Shown: positions 9,364 to 18,981, numbered from the stretch's first letter. The stretch is DNA of 64,000 bases from Nitrososphaerales archaeon (GCA_030041295.1 JASHOD010000150.1:85241-149240); one strand, 5' to 3'. Numbers and translations: made by a program. Notes: a model not told the origin generated them from the sequence alone.

Positions 9364-10170
9364 TTAAAGAGTTGTATTATTCATGGAATATTCTTTGGTC
9401 GTATAAGATGAAACATATGTAAGTACATAAACACTGGAATTTGTAGAAATATTTGCAATGCTATTCAACTCAATTTGTAGCCAAACCGTGCCTGATGGTA
9501 ATGAAGAGTACTCGTTGATGATGCTGGCATTATATTTTTGATTCGTTCCATTACAAAACGCGCATGATGGCGAAGTGAATTCGAGATAAATTGACTCGTT
9601 AGTACTAGACTTTAGCAAAAGTGAGTTTGATGGAACGGTTATGTACATGCTATCCCATGGAGCAATTACACCTGGCGATACAGATTGGTAAACATCAATG
9701 AAAGAAGTAGGATAGGCGGTTTCGTTGATAAAAATGTCCAACTCCGTAGTATTTCCATTGTTAGTAGTAAGAACGGTTGAGGCGTTTCCTGCTTCGCTCA
9801 CCATCTTAACTTGGTAGTTGTTAGGAGAAACTATGAATGTTTGTTCTCCAAGATTATTGGTGAAACCAGAGGCAACAGCAACAAGGCCATGGAGAGAAAA
9901 GGTGTAGATCGTGATTTGAGCGTGTATTACTGGTTGTTCGATTGGCTCGGGCGGAAGAATGCTTTTAGCTGATATAAAAATTGAAGAATTAGAGGAAATT
10001 GGCGGCTTAAAATGACTCGCGGCGTTCTGAATTTCGGATGCTAGTGGCCACTGTAACGAACTGGATTCGATTATCACTATTGTTGTAAAAATTGCTAAAC
10101 CTATGATGAAAAGAAGAGCAAAAATCTGGGCCCTTCTCGAACGGTTAGCTCCGCTTTCAAGATTTGGCAT
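9364..10170 (-). CDS. Membrane-anchored extracellular protein, first gene of the MoxR operon
   Basis: A 268-residue protein with a basic N-terminus, one hydrophobic helix (FALLFIIGLAIFTTIVII, ~17-36) and an Asn/Ser-rich exterior domain. The region ~85-130 (QITIYTFSLHGLVAVASG...GEQTFIVSPNNYQVKMV) looks like a carboxypeptidase-regulatory or Ig-like beta domain resembling one near the end of the 600-residue protein that closes the operon. A CAFC pair is present near residue 203. It starts at an ATG 25 bases before the DUF4129-like gene. No enzyme motif; probably a surface component of the same system. Confidence 0.7.
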   Translation of the reverse strand: MPNLESGANRSRRAQIFALLFIIGLAIFTTIVIIESSSLQWPLASEIQNAASHFKPPISSNSSIFISAKSILPPEPIEQPVIHAQITIYTFSLHGLVAVASGFTNNLGEQTFIVSPNNYQVKMVSEAGNASTVLTTNNGNTTELDIFINETAYPTSFIDVYQSVSPGVIAPWDSMYITVPSNSLLLKSSTNESIYLEFTSPSCAFCNGTNQKYNASIINEYSSLPSGTVWLQIELNSIANISTNSSVYVLTYVSSYTTKEYSMNNTTL

Positions 10171-10335
10171 TAGATGTCAGATTATTCCTCTTTTGTTCTT
10201 TCTTCCTTGCTAGTGAGGGAGAGATAGTCTCTCGTATATTATTCTAGCAGAAAGAACGGCTTTGTTTCGTTCAGATTTTCTCGAGTGTTCATCTTCGTGC
10301 TTTCTAATATAAACGAAGCTACCAATAAAGGCAAT

Positions 10336-10803
10336 TTAGCTCAGTTTTACGTATTGTTGCGTATCATTAAGCGGAGAAACCATCACAGCTGTTCCAAACG
10401 CAATAATTTCGTCCATACTATTACTGACTTCAGTAGAGTCGAACATGACACTCACGACTGCGTTTGCTCCCAGGCTTTGTGCATGTTGGGATAATCTGTC
10501 TAGGGCCTGTTGTCTAGCTTGATGTGCTAGTTCCGTATATTCCTTAATCTCTCCTCCACCTATAGTTCGAAGGCTTGCGATTATGTTCCCTCCTAAACCT
10601 CTTGAACGAACAGTAATTCCATAGACCAGACCGAGTGCCCTATCGATTTTGAATCCCGGTACGTAATTGGAGGTAAAGAGCATCGGTGCGTCGGCGGCAG
10701 AAGATCCCGACGTAGAAGGAGAAGCTGATTTCAGTTGTGCTCTGCAAAATGGACAATAAACCGCGTTGTCGTCCACTTGTTTTCCACATTTTGGGCAATA
10801 CAT
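10336..10803 (-). CDS. YbjQ/UPF0145-family protein with N-terminal zinc ribbon
   Basis: Residues 1-22 form a zinc ribbon (CPKCGK...CPFC). Residues ~42-145 match the YbjQ/UPF0145 fold: VYGITVRSRGLGGN, then GGGEIKEYTEL, then ALDRLSQHAQSLGANAVV, then a strand ending AFGTAVMV. YbjQ proteins are small pentameric proteins of unclear role; the added zinc ribbon is common in archaeal and some bacterial members. Start ATG is at the ribbon. It lies 165 bases upstream of the MoxR operon in the same direction, apparently a separate unit. Confidence 0.85.
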   Translation of the reverse strand: MYCPKCGKQVDDNAVYCPFCRAQLKSASPSTSGSSAADAPMLFTSNYVPGFKIDRALGLVYGITVRSRGLGGNIIASLRTIGGGEIKEYTELAHQARQQALDRLSQHAQSLGANAVVSVMFDSTEVSNSMDEIIAFGTAVMVSPLNDTQQYVKLS

Positions 10804-10860
10804 GATTTCAAAGGCGAAGATTCCATATTAGAAAAGTCTTCTTAATTTTCGTATCGTCGG

Positions 10861-11592
10861 TTAGCATTCAAGACCTGTCTTTGTTGCGAAGAGTCGCACT
10901 ATAACGTCAACGATACTTATACTATCTGTATCAGAGATTCGCTCCATTGTAAGCAGGTCGATTTTAGGTAGATCCGCCAGCAAGTTGTTGATCTGTTCGT
11001 ATTCCTTTTGAAGTTCTTTGGAATCTTTTGATCTGTGAAAAGCTTTCTCTATTTGTTTTTGGGGGAAGTCTGCACGTGCTCTTTCACATGCGTTTTTATA
11101 ATAACAAATCGCTCCAGTTCCCCAGAATCCCATTTCCGTATGAAGATTAGTCAGGGCATCGTCTGATTCAAAACGCATCACAATTGTTTCTCTTCTTTGA
11201 CTTGCTTCCTCGAACTTTGAGAACAAAAGAGCACTTGTATAAACCTCTGACACTACGGCTATCGCTGAATTAGCATCGAGTATGTATTTTGGATCCTCCT
11301 TTGAGCATTCTTTCATCGTATCCAGCGCCGCCAGCTCAATTGTCGTGAAGCCACATTCGTTGAATTTCGCTCTACAAAATTCGTGATAGACATCGGTGGG
11401 ATCCAGCGAAGAAGCATCAGAATATACAATTGTGTGTTTTAGCGTTGAAGAGTTTGTTGATGTGCTTAGAAAGCCCGAACCAATTCTTAGTGTTGTGAGC
11501 CTTGATTTCGGAACACTTTTGAATTGTACGTCCCCTTTCAGTCCTATTCTGCGTCGGGCGGCAGATTGCAATTTCTTTAGGTTGAGGGGCAA
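10861..11592 (-). CDS. Hypothetical protein with YHEFCRAKF motif
   Basis: A 243-residue soluble protein starting at TTG. I do not recognise a family. The middle has DVYHEFCRAKFNECGF, a His-Glu pair inside a helix that could bind metal but is not a full HExxH. The C-terminal half is helical and charged. It is divergent from glyA; the 71-base gap holds the glyA TATA box. Codon use looks like that of its neighbours. Confidence 0.6.
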   Translation of the reverse strand: MPLNLKKLQSAARRRIGLKGDVQFKSVPKSRLTTLRIGSGFLSTSTNSSTLKHTIVYSDASSLDPTDVYHEFCRAKFNECGFTTIELAALDTMKECSKEDPKYILDANSAIAVVSEVYTSALLFSKFEEASQRRETIVMRFESDDALTNLHTEMGFWGTGAICYYKNACERARADFPQKQIEKAFHRSKDSKELQKEYEQINNLLADLPKIDLLTMERISDTDSISIVDVIVRLFATKTGLEC

Positions 11593-11631
11593 TTCGTAGA
11601 TTACCTTCCTTTAGCGCATTCCAAATCAATC

Positions 11632-11639
11632 TTTATGTA
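11632..11639 (+). promoter_or_regulatory. TATA box for serine hydroxymethyltransferase gene
   Basis: TTTATGTA is centred 28 bases before the ATG at 11664. With archaeal spacing the transcript would start at or next to the ATG, so the message is probably leaderless. Confidence 0.45.
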
Positions 11640-11663
11640 ACCAGAGAGCGCGATTTCAAAGTC

Positions 11664-13016
11664 ATGATGGAAGAGACTACAACGATGTCAGAGACCGAAA
11701 AATTAGATCCTAAAAGTGCTTATGATGAAGTTTTTACCGCTCTTCACGAACATCAAAGTTGGTTTTCTAACAGCATTCCTCTTATTGCTTCTGAGAATGT
11801 TCCGAGCCCTGCAGTAAGGGAAGCTATTCTTTCGGATTTTGGAAATAGGTATGCAGAAGGTTGGGCAGGGGAACGTGTCTACGCGGGATGCGTTTACATT
11901 GACAAGGTCGAGCTTCTTTGTATGCGGCTTGCTCGGCAGTTGTTTCGAGCTGAGTTTGCAGATGTAAGGCCGGTATCAGGAGTTTGTGCAAACCTCGCGG
12001 TATATTCTGCGTTTACAGATCCGGGAGATACTATACTCGCACTTGCGATACCAAATGGCGGTCATATTTCCAGTGGGCGGAAGGAGTTCAATGGAACGGC
12101 GGGACTCGTCCACGGACTCGAAGTAGAATATTTTGCGTTCGATAAGGATACTTGGAACATCGATGTTGAAAAAACAAAGGAGAAGGTTCGTAAACTAAAG
12201 TCTGAAGGGAAGAAGGTAAAACTGGCGATGTTTGGAGGAAGCCTGTTTTTGTTTCCTCATCCGATTAAAGAACTTGCTGACTTTCTAAAGTCGGAAGGCA
12301 TCTTTGTTTGCTATGACTCGGCGCATGTTTCAGGCCTGATTGCTGGGAAACAATTCCAACAACCTCTGGCAGAGGGCGCGGAAGCAATGACCTTGTCCAC
12401 CCATAAAACACTGTTCGGTCCTCAGGGGGGAACCGTATTATCTTGGAACAAGTATGCTGATAAGATCAAAGCTGGCGCGTTCCCAGGCACAGCGAGTAAT
12501 CACCACCTGCATCACGTAGCGGGTAAGGCCGTGGCTTTTGCAGAGTTCCTTCAACATGGAGAAGAATATGCTAAAGACGTAATTTCGAATGCGCAGGCTC
12601 TAGGTCAAGCTTTGAGTGACGAAGGCCTTGACATCCTTGCATCGGAATTGGGCTACACGAAATCGCATCAAATTGCTATTGACGTCACAAAATACGGCGA
12701 CGGCGGGACACTTGAGAAGGAGCTGGAAAGAGCAAACATCATCGTCAACAGGCAATTGATTCCGGGAGATATCAAAGCTGGTAGACATTACATGCACCCG
12801 GGTGGATTGAGAATTGGAACGAGTGAAGTTACGCGATTAGGAATGAAAGGTGATCGAATGAAAGAGATTGCATCTTTAATGGCTCGCATTATCGTAAAGA
12901 AGGAGGATCCCGAGAGTGTCAAACATGATGTCGAACAAATGCGTTCTTCATACCAAAAGGTGTATTACGCGTTCGAGTCGAGCACCCCGGCGTACAAATA
13001 TGTGAATGTGCGCTGA
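11664..13016 (+). CDS. glyA: Serine hydroxymethyltransferase
   Basis: A 450-residue PLP enzyme that interconverts serine and glycine with transfer of a one-carbon unit to the archaeal folate or pterin carrier. The PLP lysine is K248 in STHKTLFGPQGG, the cofactor-binding Asp is D218 in YDSAHVSGLIAG, and the N-terminal motif PLIASENVPS (39-48) and YAEGWAGERVYAGC (63-76) are characteristic. Length fits the family (about 420-450). Two ATGs occur at 11664 and 11667, and another at codon 8; the TATA position favours the first. Single gene, divergent from the hypothetical protein upstream. Confidence 0.95.
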   Translation: MMEETTTMSETEKLDPKSAYDEVFTALHEHQSWFSNSIPLIASENVPSPAVREAILSDFGNRYAEGWAGERVYAGCVYIDKVELLCMRLARQLFRAEFADVRPVSGVCANLAVYSAFTDPGDTILALAIPNGGHISSGRKEFNGTAGLVHGLEVEYFAFDKDTWNIDVEKTKEKVRKLKSEGKKVKLAMFGGSLFLFPHPIKELADFLKSEGIFVCYDSAHVSGLIAGKQFQQPLAEGAEAMTLSTHKTLFGPQGGTVLSWNKYADKIKAGAFPGTASNHHLHHVAGKAVAFAEFLQHGEEYAKDVISNAQALGQALSDEGLDILASELGYTKSHQIAIDVTKYGDGGTLEKELERANIIVNRQLIPGDIKAGRHYMHPGGLRIGTSEVTRLGMKGDRMKEIASLMARIIVKKEDPESVKHDVEQMRSSYQKVYYAFESSTPAYKYVNVR

Positions 13017-13119
13017 TTCTCTTCTTCCACTAGATCAAATTTCCAAGTGTAAAATGCAAAAGCCTTCCTAACCGACCAAGGTCTACTATTATCAAAGCAA
13101 ATTAAGATAGATAATAACA

Positions 13120-13296
13120 GAGAACCCATCCTTTTTGTCATCTGATCTGGATAGGGCTCGCACAACAGAGCCGATTATTGGGGATGTCACGAAGGAGCCA
13201 GGATATCGTTGTGAGATATGTGGTTAGGTATTCATGAACAGAACCGACTTGAACGAGCGTATAAATTCCAACTCGCGTGCGGAGGGAAAAGTATAG
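13120..13296 (+). pseudogene. Decayed C2H2 zinc-finger gene
   Basis: Downstream of glyA, one frame reads EPGYRCEICG, a TAG stop, then VFMNRTDLNERINS. This is the C2H2 pattern C-x2-C-G-K-x-F-x5-L-x2-H-x3-H with three changes: the conserved Lys codon after CG is now TAG, the first His is Arg (CGT for CAT) and the second is Asn (AAC for CAC), each one base away. Small C2H2 proteins are common in this archaeal group. The frame ends at TAG 13294-13296. Reading as a degraded gene is inference from the motif; no intact copy is in the window. Confidence 0.4.
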
Positions 13297-13384
13297 GAAG
13301 AAGCGCTTCCAGTCGGCGTTGCATAAAAAAATAGGAGATCAACAGCCTCGAATCTATTAATCTATCATCATATATGAGACGAAG

Positions 13385-14317
13385 ATAAACGCGTCTTTCT
13401 CGTGGAAGGAACAGATTGGGTGCTTTCGATCGGTTAAGGACTTAGATTACGCGGGACAAAGTTACGCCAACAAGATCGCCCTGCTTGAGGATCCTCGCAT
13501 ATTCTGCCTGCACCTAGCCGCGGAGGATCCGTCAAATGGATTCGTGGTCGGATTCGGCTTCTTCCACAAAAGCCCTTGGAACTTCGATCCGTCGAGTACT
13601 TGGTTGAAATAATGGTCGATCCAAGTCACCAAGGACAGGGTCTCGGCCGATGCTTTTTCACAATTTTTGAGGAGACCGCGCGCGGAGCCGAAGGGCCATA
13701 GTGCTTTGGGCTTCCGTGCGCGCGGAGGATCCAAGAAGTGTCCGCTTTTTCGATAGCTCGGGTTTCGTGGAGCGACATCGGAGTCGGGCTTCTCGTTTGG
13801 ACCTCACCAAGGTATCTACGGACCAATACACGACATCACCATCTTTTCCTCAAGATGTCCTCATCACTTCCCTCGTTGAAGAGGGCCCTGAACGACCTGA
13901 GGTTTGAGACCACCTATTTCGGCTTTGGAATGAATCAGGTAGGGACACTTCATTTATGGGGACATCCAACGGTTTCACTTTCGAACAATTCATGGGTTCC
14001 ACGTTCCGGCAGCCTGGGTTTCTTCCCGAAGCAATCTTCGTCGTACGAGTTGGTGATCGGTACATCTCTACGATGTCTCTTGAAAGTGTGGAAGGAGAAC
14101 GTGACACCCTTCATATCAGTTTCACTGGGACTTCACGAAAATTCCGCGGTCTGGGTCTTGCCGTGGAGCTCAAACGCCGTGCAATCGATTGACAATGACT
14201 CACTGAACACGTCGATGGCGAAAATTAACCAATCATTTGGCTTCCGGGTTCAGATAGGAGGGGAGAAACTCCTAATGCAGTCGGTCCAAAGAAGCTTCCG
14301 TCAGATTGCGTTATAAT
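13385..14317 (+). pseudogene. Frameshifted two-domain GNAT acetyltransferase
   Basis: Pieces in different frames line up as a tandem GNAT protein. First half: GFVVGFGFFHKSPWNF, then a shift to YLVEIMVDPSHQGQGLGR (motif A, acetyl-CoA loop Q-G-Q-G-L-G), then a shift to IVLWASVRAEDPRSVRFF and DSSGFVER. Second half: FLPEAIFVVRVGDRYIS and SFTGTSRKFRGLGLAVELKR (second motif A, R-G-L-G-L-A), TGA at 14190-14192, then NDSLNTSMAKINQSFGF in a third frame. At least three frameshifts prevent one product. The stretch is richer in G+C than its surroundings and contains several GAGGATCC-like words. It is a pseudogene or carries several sequence errors. Confidence 0.75.
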
Positions 14318-14493
14318 GCATACATCATCACGTGATAGTCTCTGATGCGGCTCATTGTCGTCACTAATTTCCGGGGTTAATGAATTCAACAACAAACGCT
14401 CTTTCCTCTGTTTTTCGAGGTTTTTTCTTTCATTGCCAAGGAAAACCATAGAAGCCTTCCTAACATAGGAGGAGTAATTGTTGGACTAGCTTT

Positions 14494-15921
14494 TTGACTC
14501 AAATTATCACAACGAAACAAGAAGATGTTGATCAACTCACAGGGGTCCCTAGGCGTCCAATTCGCGTAAAGTTTGGCACGGCTGGTATCAGAGGAACCTT
14601 CGGTCAAGAAGTCTCGATGCGGGAGACAATAGCCGTATGCTACGCCGTTAACGAGCTCGTAGGAGTAGGTAGGTTTGGGTTAGGATATGACAGCAGAAAG
14701 AGTTCGTACATACTTGGAATCATAGCTTGCGCGACGATGAATTGGTACGGAAGCGATGTCGATAATTATGGAATAATTCCGACTCCGGTTCTTGCATTCA
14801 ATATTCGACAGAATAAACTTCATGCTGGGTTCTCCGTGACAGCATCTCACAACCCTCCTGAATATGCTGGAGTGAAGGTTTTTGGGACAGAAGGTATTGA
14901 ATTTTCGATTGAGGAAGAAGAAAAACTTGAGGCGCTCATACAAAAGCGAGTAGATTACGCAAAGCAGGAAGGAGAGTCTGGGTCTGCTTTTCATTATGGG
15001 TCCACTTTTGACAATGAAGAAGCAATATTTTGCTATAGAGAAGCCGTTTTGAAGCGTGCTACCCAGACGAAGAGGAAGTTCAAGATACTTGTTGATTGCG
15101 CTAACGGTACTTCCGGTCTCGTGACGCCGGGCATCCTCTCCGAACTAGGACACAATATCGTCACGGTGAATGCACATCCCAGTCCCTTTTTTCCAGGCCG
15201 GTTACCCGAGCCAATGGTCGAAACTTTGGGAGAAGTGGCTTCATTGAGCCGCAGTATAGGAGCCGATTTCACTATTGCACATGACGGCGACGCCGATAGG
15301 CTCGTCATGATCAATGGTAAGGGGGTAGTCGTTCCAGACTACGCCCTCGCAGCACTCATCTTGAAAACCATCATTGAGAAAGTAAGGCATGGTACAGTTA
15401 TCATCTCTCTGAACAGTTCCAATGCCTTGGAAAGGGTGGCGGTGGAGTCTGGTTGTCGCGTGGTTAGGTCTAGGATAGGTAAGACATTTCAGGAGCTTTA
15501 CAAACGCAAGGGGATCTATGCAAGCGAACCAAGTAAGATTGTGGATCCAAAATGGGGGTATTGGGAGGACGGTATCTCTGCAGGGATCGTGCTGACTCAG
15601 TATCTTTCTGAGCGGAATATGACACTCGATGAGGCGTTGGATTCAATTCCAAAATATTACAATTACCAGCGAAACATCCCTACGACCTCTATTGTTGATT
15701 ATACTCGCGTAAAGGAGGTAGCTTCAAGGGAAATGGGAGGGCGGATCAAATCAATAGAGGATTTTGACGGGGTAAAGGTACTTTTGAAAGAAAACGACGC
15801 GTGGTTCATGATAAGAAGTTCTGGGACAGAGAGAAAAGTAAGGATCTATGTAGAATCAAAATTTGAATCTGAAGCCAAGTCTCTTGTGGACAAGGCGACC
15901 AAAATCGCTCAAGCATCGTAA
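14494..15921 (+). CDS. Phosphohexomutase (phosphoglucosamine/phosphomannomutase family)
   Basis: A 475-residue alpha-D-phosphohexomutase that moves phosphate between C6 and C1 of a hexose. The phosphoserine loop is TASHNP (116-121, active Ser118), the Mg-binding loop DGDADR (264-269), the sugar-binding loop SEPSK (~344-348) and the phosphate-binding loop RSSGTERKVR (441-450). Substrate choice between Glc, GlcN and Man cannot be set from sequence. The TTG at 14494 leaves 27 residues before FGTAGIRG, longer than usual; AGGAGG at 14467-14472 is rather far upstream. It is followed 23 bases later by the DNA polymerase small subunit, probably one operon. Confidence 0.9.
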   Translation: MTQIITTKQEDVDQLTGVPRRPIRVKFGTAGIRGTFGQEVSMRETIAVCYAVNELVGVGRFGLGYDSRKSSYILGIIACATMNWYGSDVDNYGIIPTPVLAFNIRQNKLHAGFSVTASHNPPEYAGVKVFGTEGIEFSIEEEEKLEALIQKRVDYAKQEGESGSAFHYGSTFDNEEAIFCYREAVLKRATQTKRKFKILVDCANGTSGLVTPGILSELGHNIVTVNAHPSPFFPGRLPEPMVETLGEVASLSRSIGADFTIAHDGDADRLVMINGKGVVVPDYALAALILKTIIEKVRHGTVIISLNSSNALERVAVESGCRVVRSRIGKTFQELYKRKGIYASEPSKIVDPKWGYWEDGISAGIVLTQYLSERNMTLDEALDSIPKYYNYQRNIPTTSIVDYTRVKEVASREMGGRIKSIEDFDGVKVLLKENDAWFMIRSSGTERKVRIYVESKFESEAKSLVDKATKIAQAS

Positions 15922-15944
15922 AAGGGGTCGCTGTTTTCTCTTCC

Positions 15945-17624
15945 TTGCCCGGTAGTCCTTCAGCCGATGATAATAATTCTATATCAAGGGTCGTAGCGTA
16001 CGCAATTTCTCACGGTCATCAAGTTTCACCACGAGCGGTGAAATTATTCCAAGAATTAGCGAGACAGCTTGAGAAACAAAACAAGAAGAAACCGACTCTT
16101 GAGTCGATAATTGCGCTTGTCATTGAAGAAAAGGCGCGCTCAGAAATTGGTTCGGCTGGAAAGGGAGGCCTACAAGGTAGTAGTAACACGATTACGAGCG
16201 AAGATTTGTTACTATTAGAACCAGATCTATTCGAAGGCCTTGGGAGAAATTTAGAAGGACAAAGAATAGCGATAACAACAACGGCGTCGTCATCTGGTGC
16301 CTCCGGCGAGAGTAAACCGGATAAAGAAGTTTCAATTTCTCATCGTTATAACGAGAATGTCGTTGAAACAAAACTGGAGATTGTGAGTGATCCGACAGAT
16401 AAAATTCAAGCTGTTGGAATCGAAGGATTCTCCCAACTTTTCAAAAGCCGCTACGAGAAACTATTACGAATTTTAAAAGAGAGACCTGAGGCAAGGCAAC
16501 TTTCTAGGATATCAGATCTAAAGTCAGACAAGCTTGGACGAGTAGCAGGTCTAGTTTATTCAAAAAGAGTAACGAAAAACGGAGTCGAACTTGTAATCGA
16601 TGATGAGACTGGCAAACTTTCGGTGTTGGCGCTCGGTAACGAAACACGGAAACTTGCGAATGGGGTTACACTCGATCAATGTATAATGATGGAGGTGGAG
16701 GGAAAAGGAGGCCGCTTTTTAGTTAAAAGCATCACGCAACCAGATCTACCAAATAGAGTTGTTTCTCCGTCGAAAAAGACCGTGTACGCTGTTTTCCTTT
16801 CTGATCTTCACGTTGGAAGCAACAAGTTTCTGGAGGGGGCATTTGCAAGGTTTCTTGAGTGGTTATGCGGGAGAGGGGTTCAGGCAGAAGAAGATCTTGA
16901 AATAGTGAAGCGGCTCAAATTCGTTGTAGTTGGCGGGGATATTGTTGATGGTGTAGGGGTGTTCCCGAATCAAGAGTACGAACTTGCCGAAAGTAACATC
17001 TACAAACAATACGAAATGGTCTCTAACAAGATTGCTCTTATTCCGCCGCAGCTTGATGTTTTGGTGATCCCTGGAAACCATGATTCTACCCGCCAAGCAC
17101 TACCCCAGCCAATGATACCACGAAAGTATGCTGAATCACTTTATGCCCTAAAGAATGTAAGGATGCTAGGGGATCCGGCCCTCGTCAAACTAAACGGAGT
17201 GTCGGTGATGGTGTATCATGGACGAAGTTTGGATGATGTGCTGGCTACGACGCCGGGCCTTTCTTACGAGAGACCGGCTGAAGCGATGAAAGTGTTGTTA
17301 AGGGCAAGGCATTTAGCTCCAATGTTTGGCTCGAGAACACCAATTGCGCCGGAAAATGAGGACTGCTTGGTGATAGATCAGGTGCCCGACATATTCCATG
17401 CAGGTCATGTTCATAGTGTAGGTATCGAAAATTATCGAGGAACTTTGATAATAAATTCTGGAACTTGGCAAGCTCAAACTGGCTACCAAGCCAATTTAGG
17501 AATTATGCCTAGGCCCGGCTTAGTTCCCATTGTTAACTTGGCGACGCTTGAAGTAACTACACGGGAATTCCTTACGACTTATGGGTCGATCGGGAAAATG
17601 AATAATGTAATAGCTGTCTCATAA
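15945..17624 (+). CDS. polB: DNA polymerase D small subunit (DP1), 3'-5' exonuclease
   Basis: The 559-residue small subunit of the archaeal replicative polymerase PolD. An OB-fold region lies at ~190-265. The C-terminal phosphoesterase domain has SDLHVG (286-291), GGDIVDG (330-336), PGNHD (376-380) and HAGHVHSVG near the end, the Mre11-like metal site for proofreading. The N-terminal ~60 residues form a helical domain and residues ~65-150 are a low-complexity linker. Start is TTG. It lies convergent to orc1/cdc6 with a 14-base gap; its partner DP2 is 4.7 kb further on. PolD occurs in Euryarchaeota, Thaumarchaeota and relatives, not in classical Crenarchaeota. Confidence 0.95.
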   Translation: MPGSPSADDNNSISRVVAYAISHGHQVSPRAVKLFQELARQLEKQNKKKPTLESIIALVIEEKARSEIGSAGKGGLQGSSNTITSEDLLLLEPDLFEGLGRNLEGQRIAITTTASSSGASGESKPDKEVSISHRYNENVVETKLEIVSDPTDKIQAVGIEGFSQLFKSRYEKLLRILKERPEARQLSRISDLKSDKLGRVAGLVYSKRVTKNGVELVIDDETGKLSVLALGNETRKLANGVTLDQCIMMEVEGKGGRFLVKSITQPDLPNRVVSPSKKTVYAVFLSDLHVGSNKFLEGAFARFLEWLCGRGVQAEEDLEIVKRLKFVVVGGDIVDGVGVFPNQEYELAESNIYKQYEMVSNKIALIPPQLDVLVIPGNHDSTRQALPQPMIPRKYAESLYALKNVRMLGDPALVKLNGVSVMVYHGRSLDDVLATTPGLSYERPAEAMKVLLRARHLAPMFGSRTPIAPENEDCLVIDQVPDIFHAGHVHSVGIENYRGTLIINSGTWQAQTGYQANLGIMPRPGLVPIVNLATLEVTTREFLTTYGSIGKMNNVIAVS

Positions 17625-17638
17625 AAGAAGGGAGTGTT

Positions 17639-18871
17639 TTAAGGAATTAGGTTTCTAATGATTTCATCTTGTTGGAAGACTTTGCTCGCGACTTCCATGG
17701 AAACTTGGGATGTGATTTTTTTTGTTCTTCCATAACGTCCGTAATTTACTACTGCTGCAGTTACAAGGCCTAATGTATCCAGTTCAGTAAGAAGGCCTGA
17801 AACTCTTCTTGTGGTGAGAGCGTCGAGGCCTGTTTTCTCACATAGTTCACAGTATTTCTCGTAGACACAACCACTCGATGACTGAGCTGTATGTTTTTGT
17901 GATGATGATCCGTGTATGGAAGCCAAAAGTACAATTTTTGCATGAATTGGGAGTGTTCTTAAAGCTTCGGAGATCCGATCCTGATCGATTTTTTGTAGTG
18001 CGATCCTCACATGACGTTCGTCGAGCTGGTCTGACCCTTCACGTTCGGCAATTTCCCCGGCTATCCTAAGGAGGTCGACAGCACGTCTAGCATCCCCATG
18101 TTCAGATCCGGAAAGAGCGGCGCAGAGATTGATCGCGGCTGTCATGTAGGCTTTGGGGTTTAAGGCGAGTGAAGCCCGTTCGTTCAAAATTGTGCGGAGT
18201 TCTTCTGCAGAGTATGGCGGGAACACAATTTCTTCTTCAGAGAGCCTGCTTTGAACCCTGGCGCCGAGTTCTTCTTTGAATTGAAGATCGTTTGAAATTC
18301 CAATTAGTGAAAGAAATCCTGGTGATATTTTGTCAGAGGAGCTTGTCAGATCGTAGAGTAAGTCGTCTCCAGAGGATCGGACGAGGTAGTCGATTTCATC
18401 CAATACGAACACCGTCTTGAGAGAGTTCGTCTTCATGAAGGCCTGCATTCTAGAGAGGACCTCTGTGACAGCGAGGCCCGTGAAGGGGATTTTGAGGCCT
18501 ATTCCTGTAGCAAGGTCAGCAAGAGTTCTATACTCAGTTCCGCTCATTCGCGCATTGCAGTAGACAAATTTTGATTGTGTATTTTTGTTTGTAAGGGCGG
18601 TGTCAGCTAATTTTGTAATGATGTGTCTTGTCGCAGCTGTTTTACCGGTTCCAGTTTTTCCATAGATTAGAAGATTTGATGGTTTGGAAGAATGAAGGAT
18701 CGGGGCGAGGACTTGGGCTATCGATGATAGTTGGTTGGTTCTGAAAGGTAGATGGTCCGGTACAAAGTCAGATTGCAGGGCCTTATGGTTTTTGAAAAGG
18801 GTCCTTCCTTTAAGGGCCTTTGAAAATATAGAATCAAGTGTTTCTTCGTTTCGAGGTTGGTTAAGCGCCAA
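17639..18871 (-). CDS. cdc6: Orc1/Cdc6 replication initiator
   Basis: A 410-residue initiator that binds origin repeats and loads MCM. Walker A is GKTGTGKT (71-78), Walker B VFVLDEID (154-161), and sensor 2 lies in GDARRAVDLLRIAGEIA. The C-terminal ~120 residues are a winged helix (SSGCVYEKYCELCEKTG...TTRRVSGLLTELDTLGLV) for origin DNA. The gene reads away from the origin and its ATG sits about 22 bases from the first ORB repeat, the usual archaeal arrangement and one allowing autoregulation. It is the only orc1/cdc6 in the window. Confidence 0.96.
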   Translation of the reverse strand: MALNQPRNEETLDSIFSKALKGRTLFKNHKALQSDFVPDHLPFRTNQLSSIAQVLAPILHSSKPSNLLIYGKTGTGKTAATRHIITKLADTALTNKNTQSKFVYCNARMSGTEYRTLADLATGIGLKIPFTGLAVTEVLSRMQAFMKTNSLKTVFVLDEIDYLVRSSGDDLLYDLTSSSDKISPGFLSLIGISNDLQFKEELGARVQSRLSEEEIVFPPYSAEELRTILNERASLALNPKAYMTAAINLCAALSGSEHGDARRAVDLLRIAGEIAEREGSDQLDERHVRIALQKIDQDRISEALRTLPIHAKIVLLASIHGSSSQKHTAQSSSGCVYEKYCELCEKTGLDALTTRRVSGLLTELDTLGLVTAAVVNYGRYGRTKKITSQVSMEVASKVFQQDEIIRNLIP

Positions 18872-18893
18872 GGTTTTCCTACGACCTCCTCCG

Positions 18894-18912
18894 ACCTAGT
18901 TTTCCACTGGAG
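18894..18912 (-). repeat. ORB-like repeat 1
   Basis: TTTTCCACTGGAG on the + strand, about 22 bases before the orc1/cdc6 start. It has the core but lacks the full G-rich extension. Its position overlaps the expected orc1/cdc6 promoter, consistent with autoregulation. Confidence 0.75.
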
Positions 18913-18981
18913 AGAGCTAAATCATTTATCATAGGACTATGACAACACAGCAGATTAGAATACCATACAAGTTCCATCATG

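Noticed and set aside
13462..13907. Minus- and plus-strand frames of 60-90 codons in the GNAT region
   Set aside because: They are fragments or antisense shadows of the frameshifted GNAT pseudogene and not separate genes.
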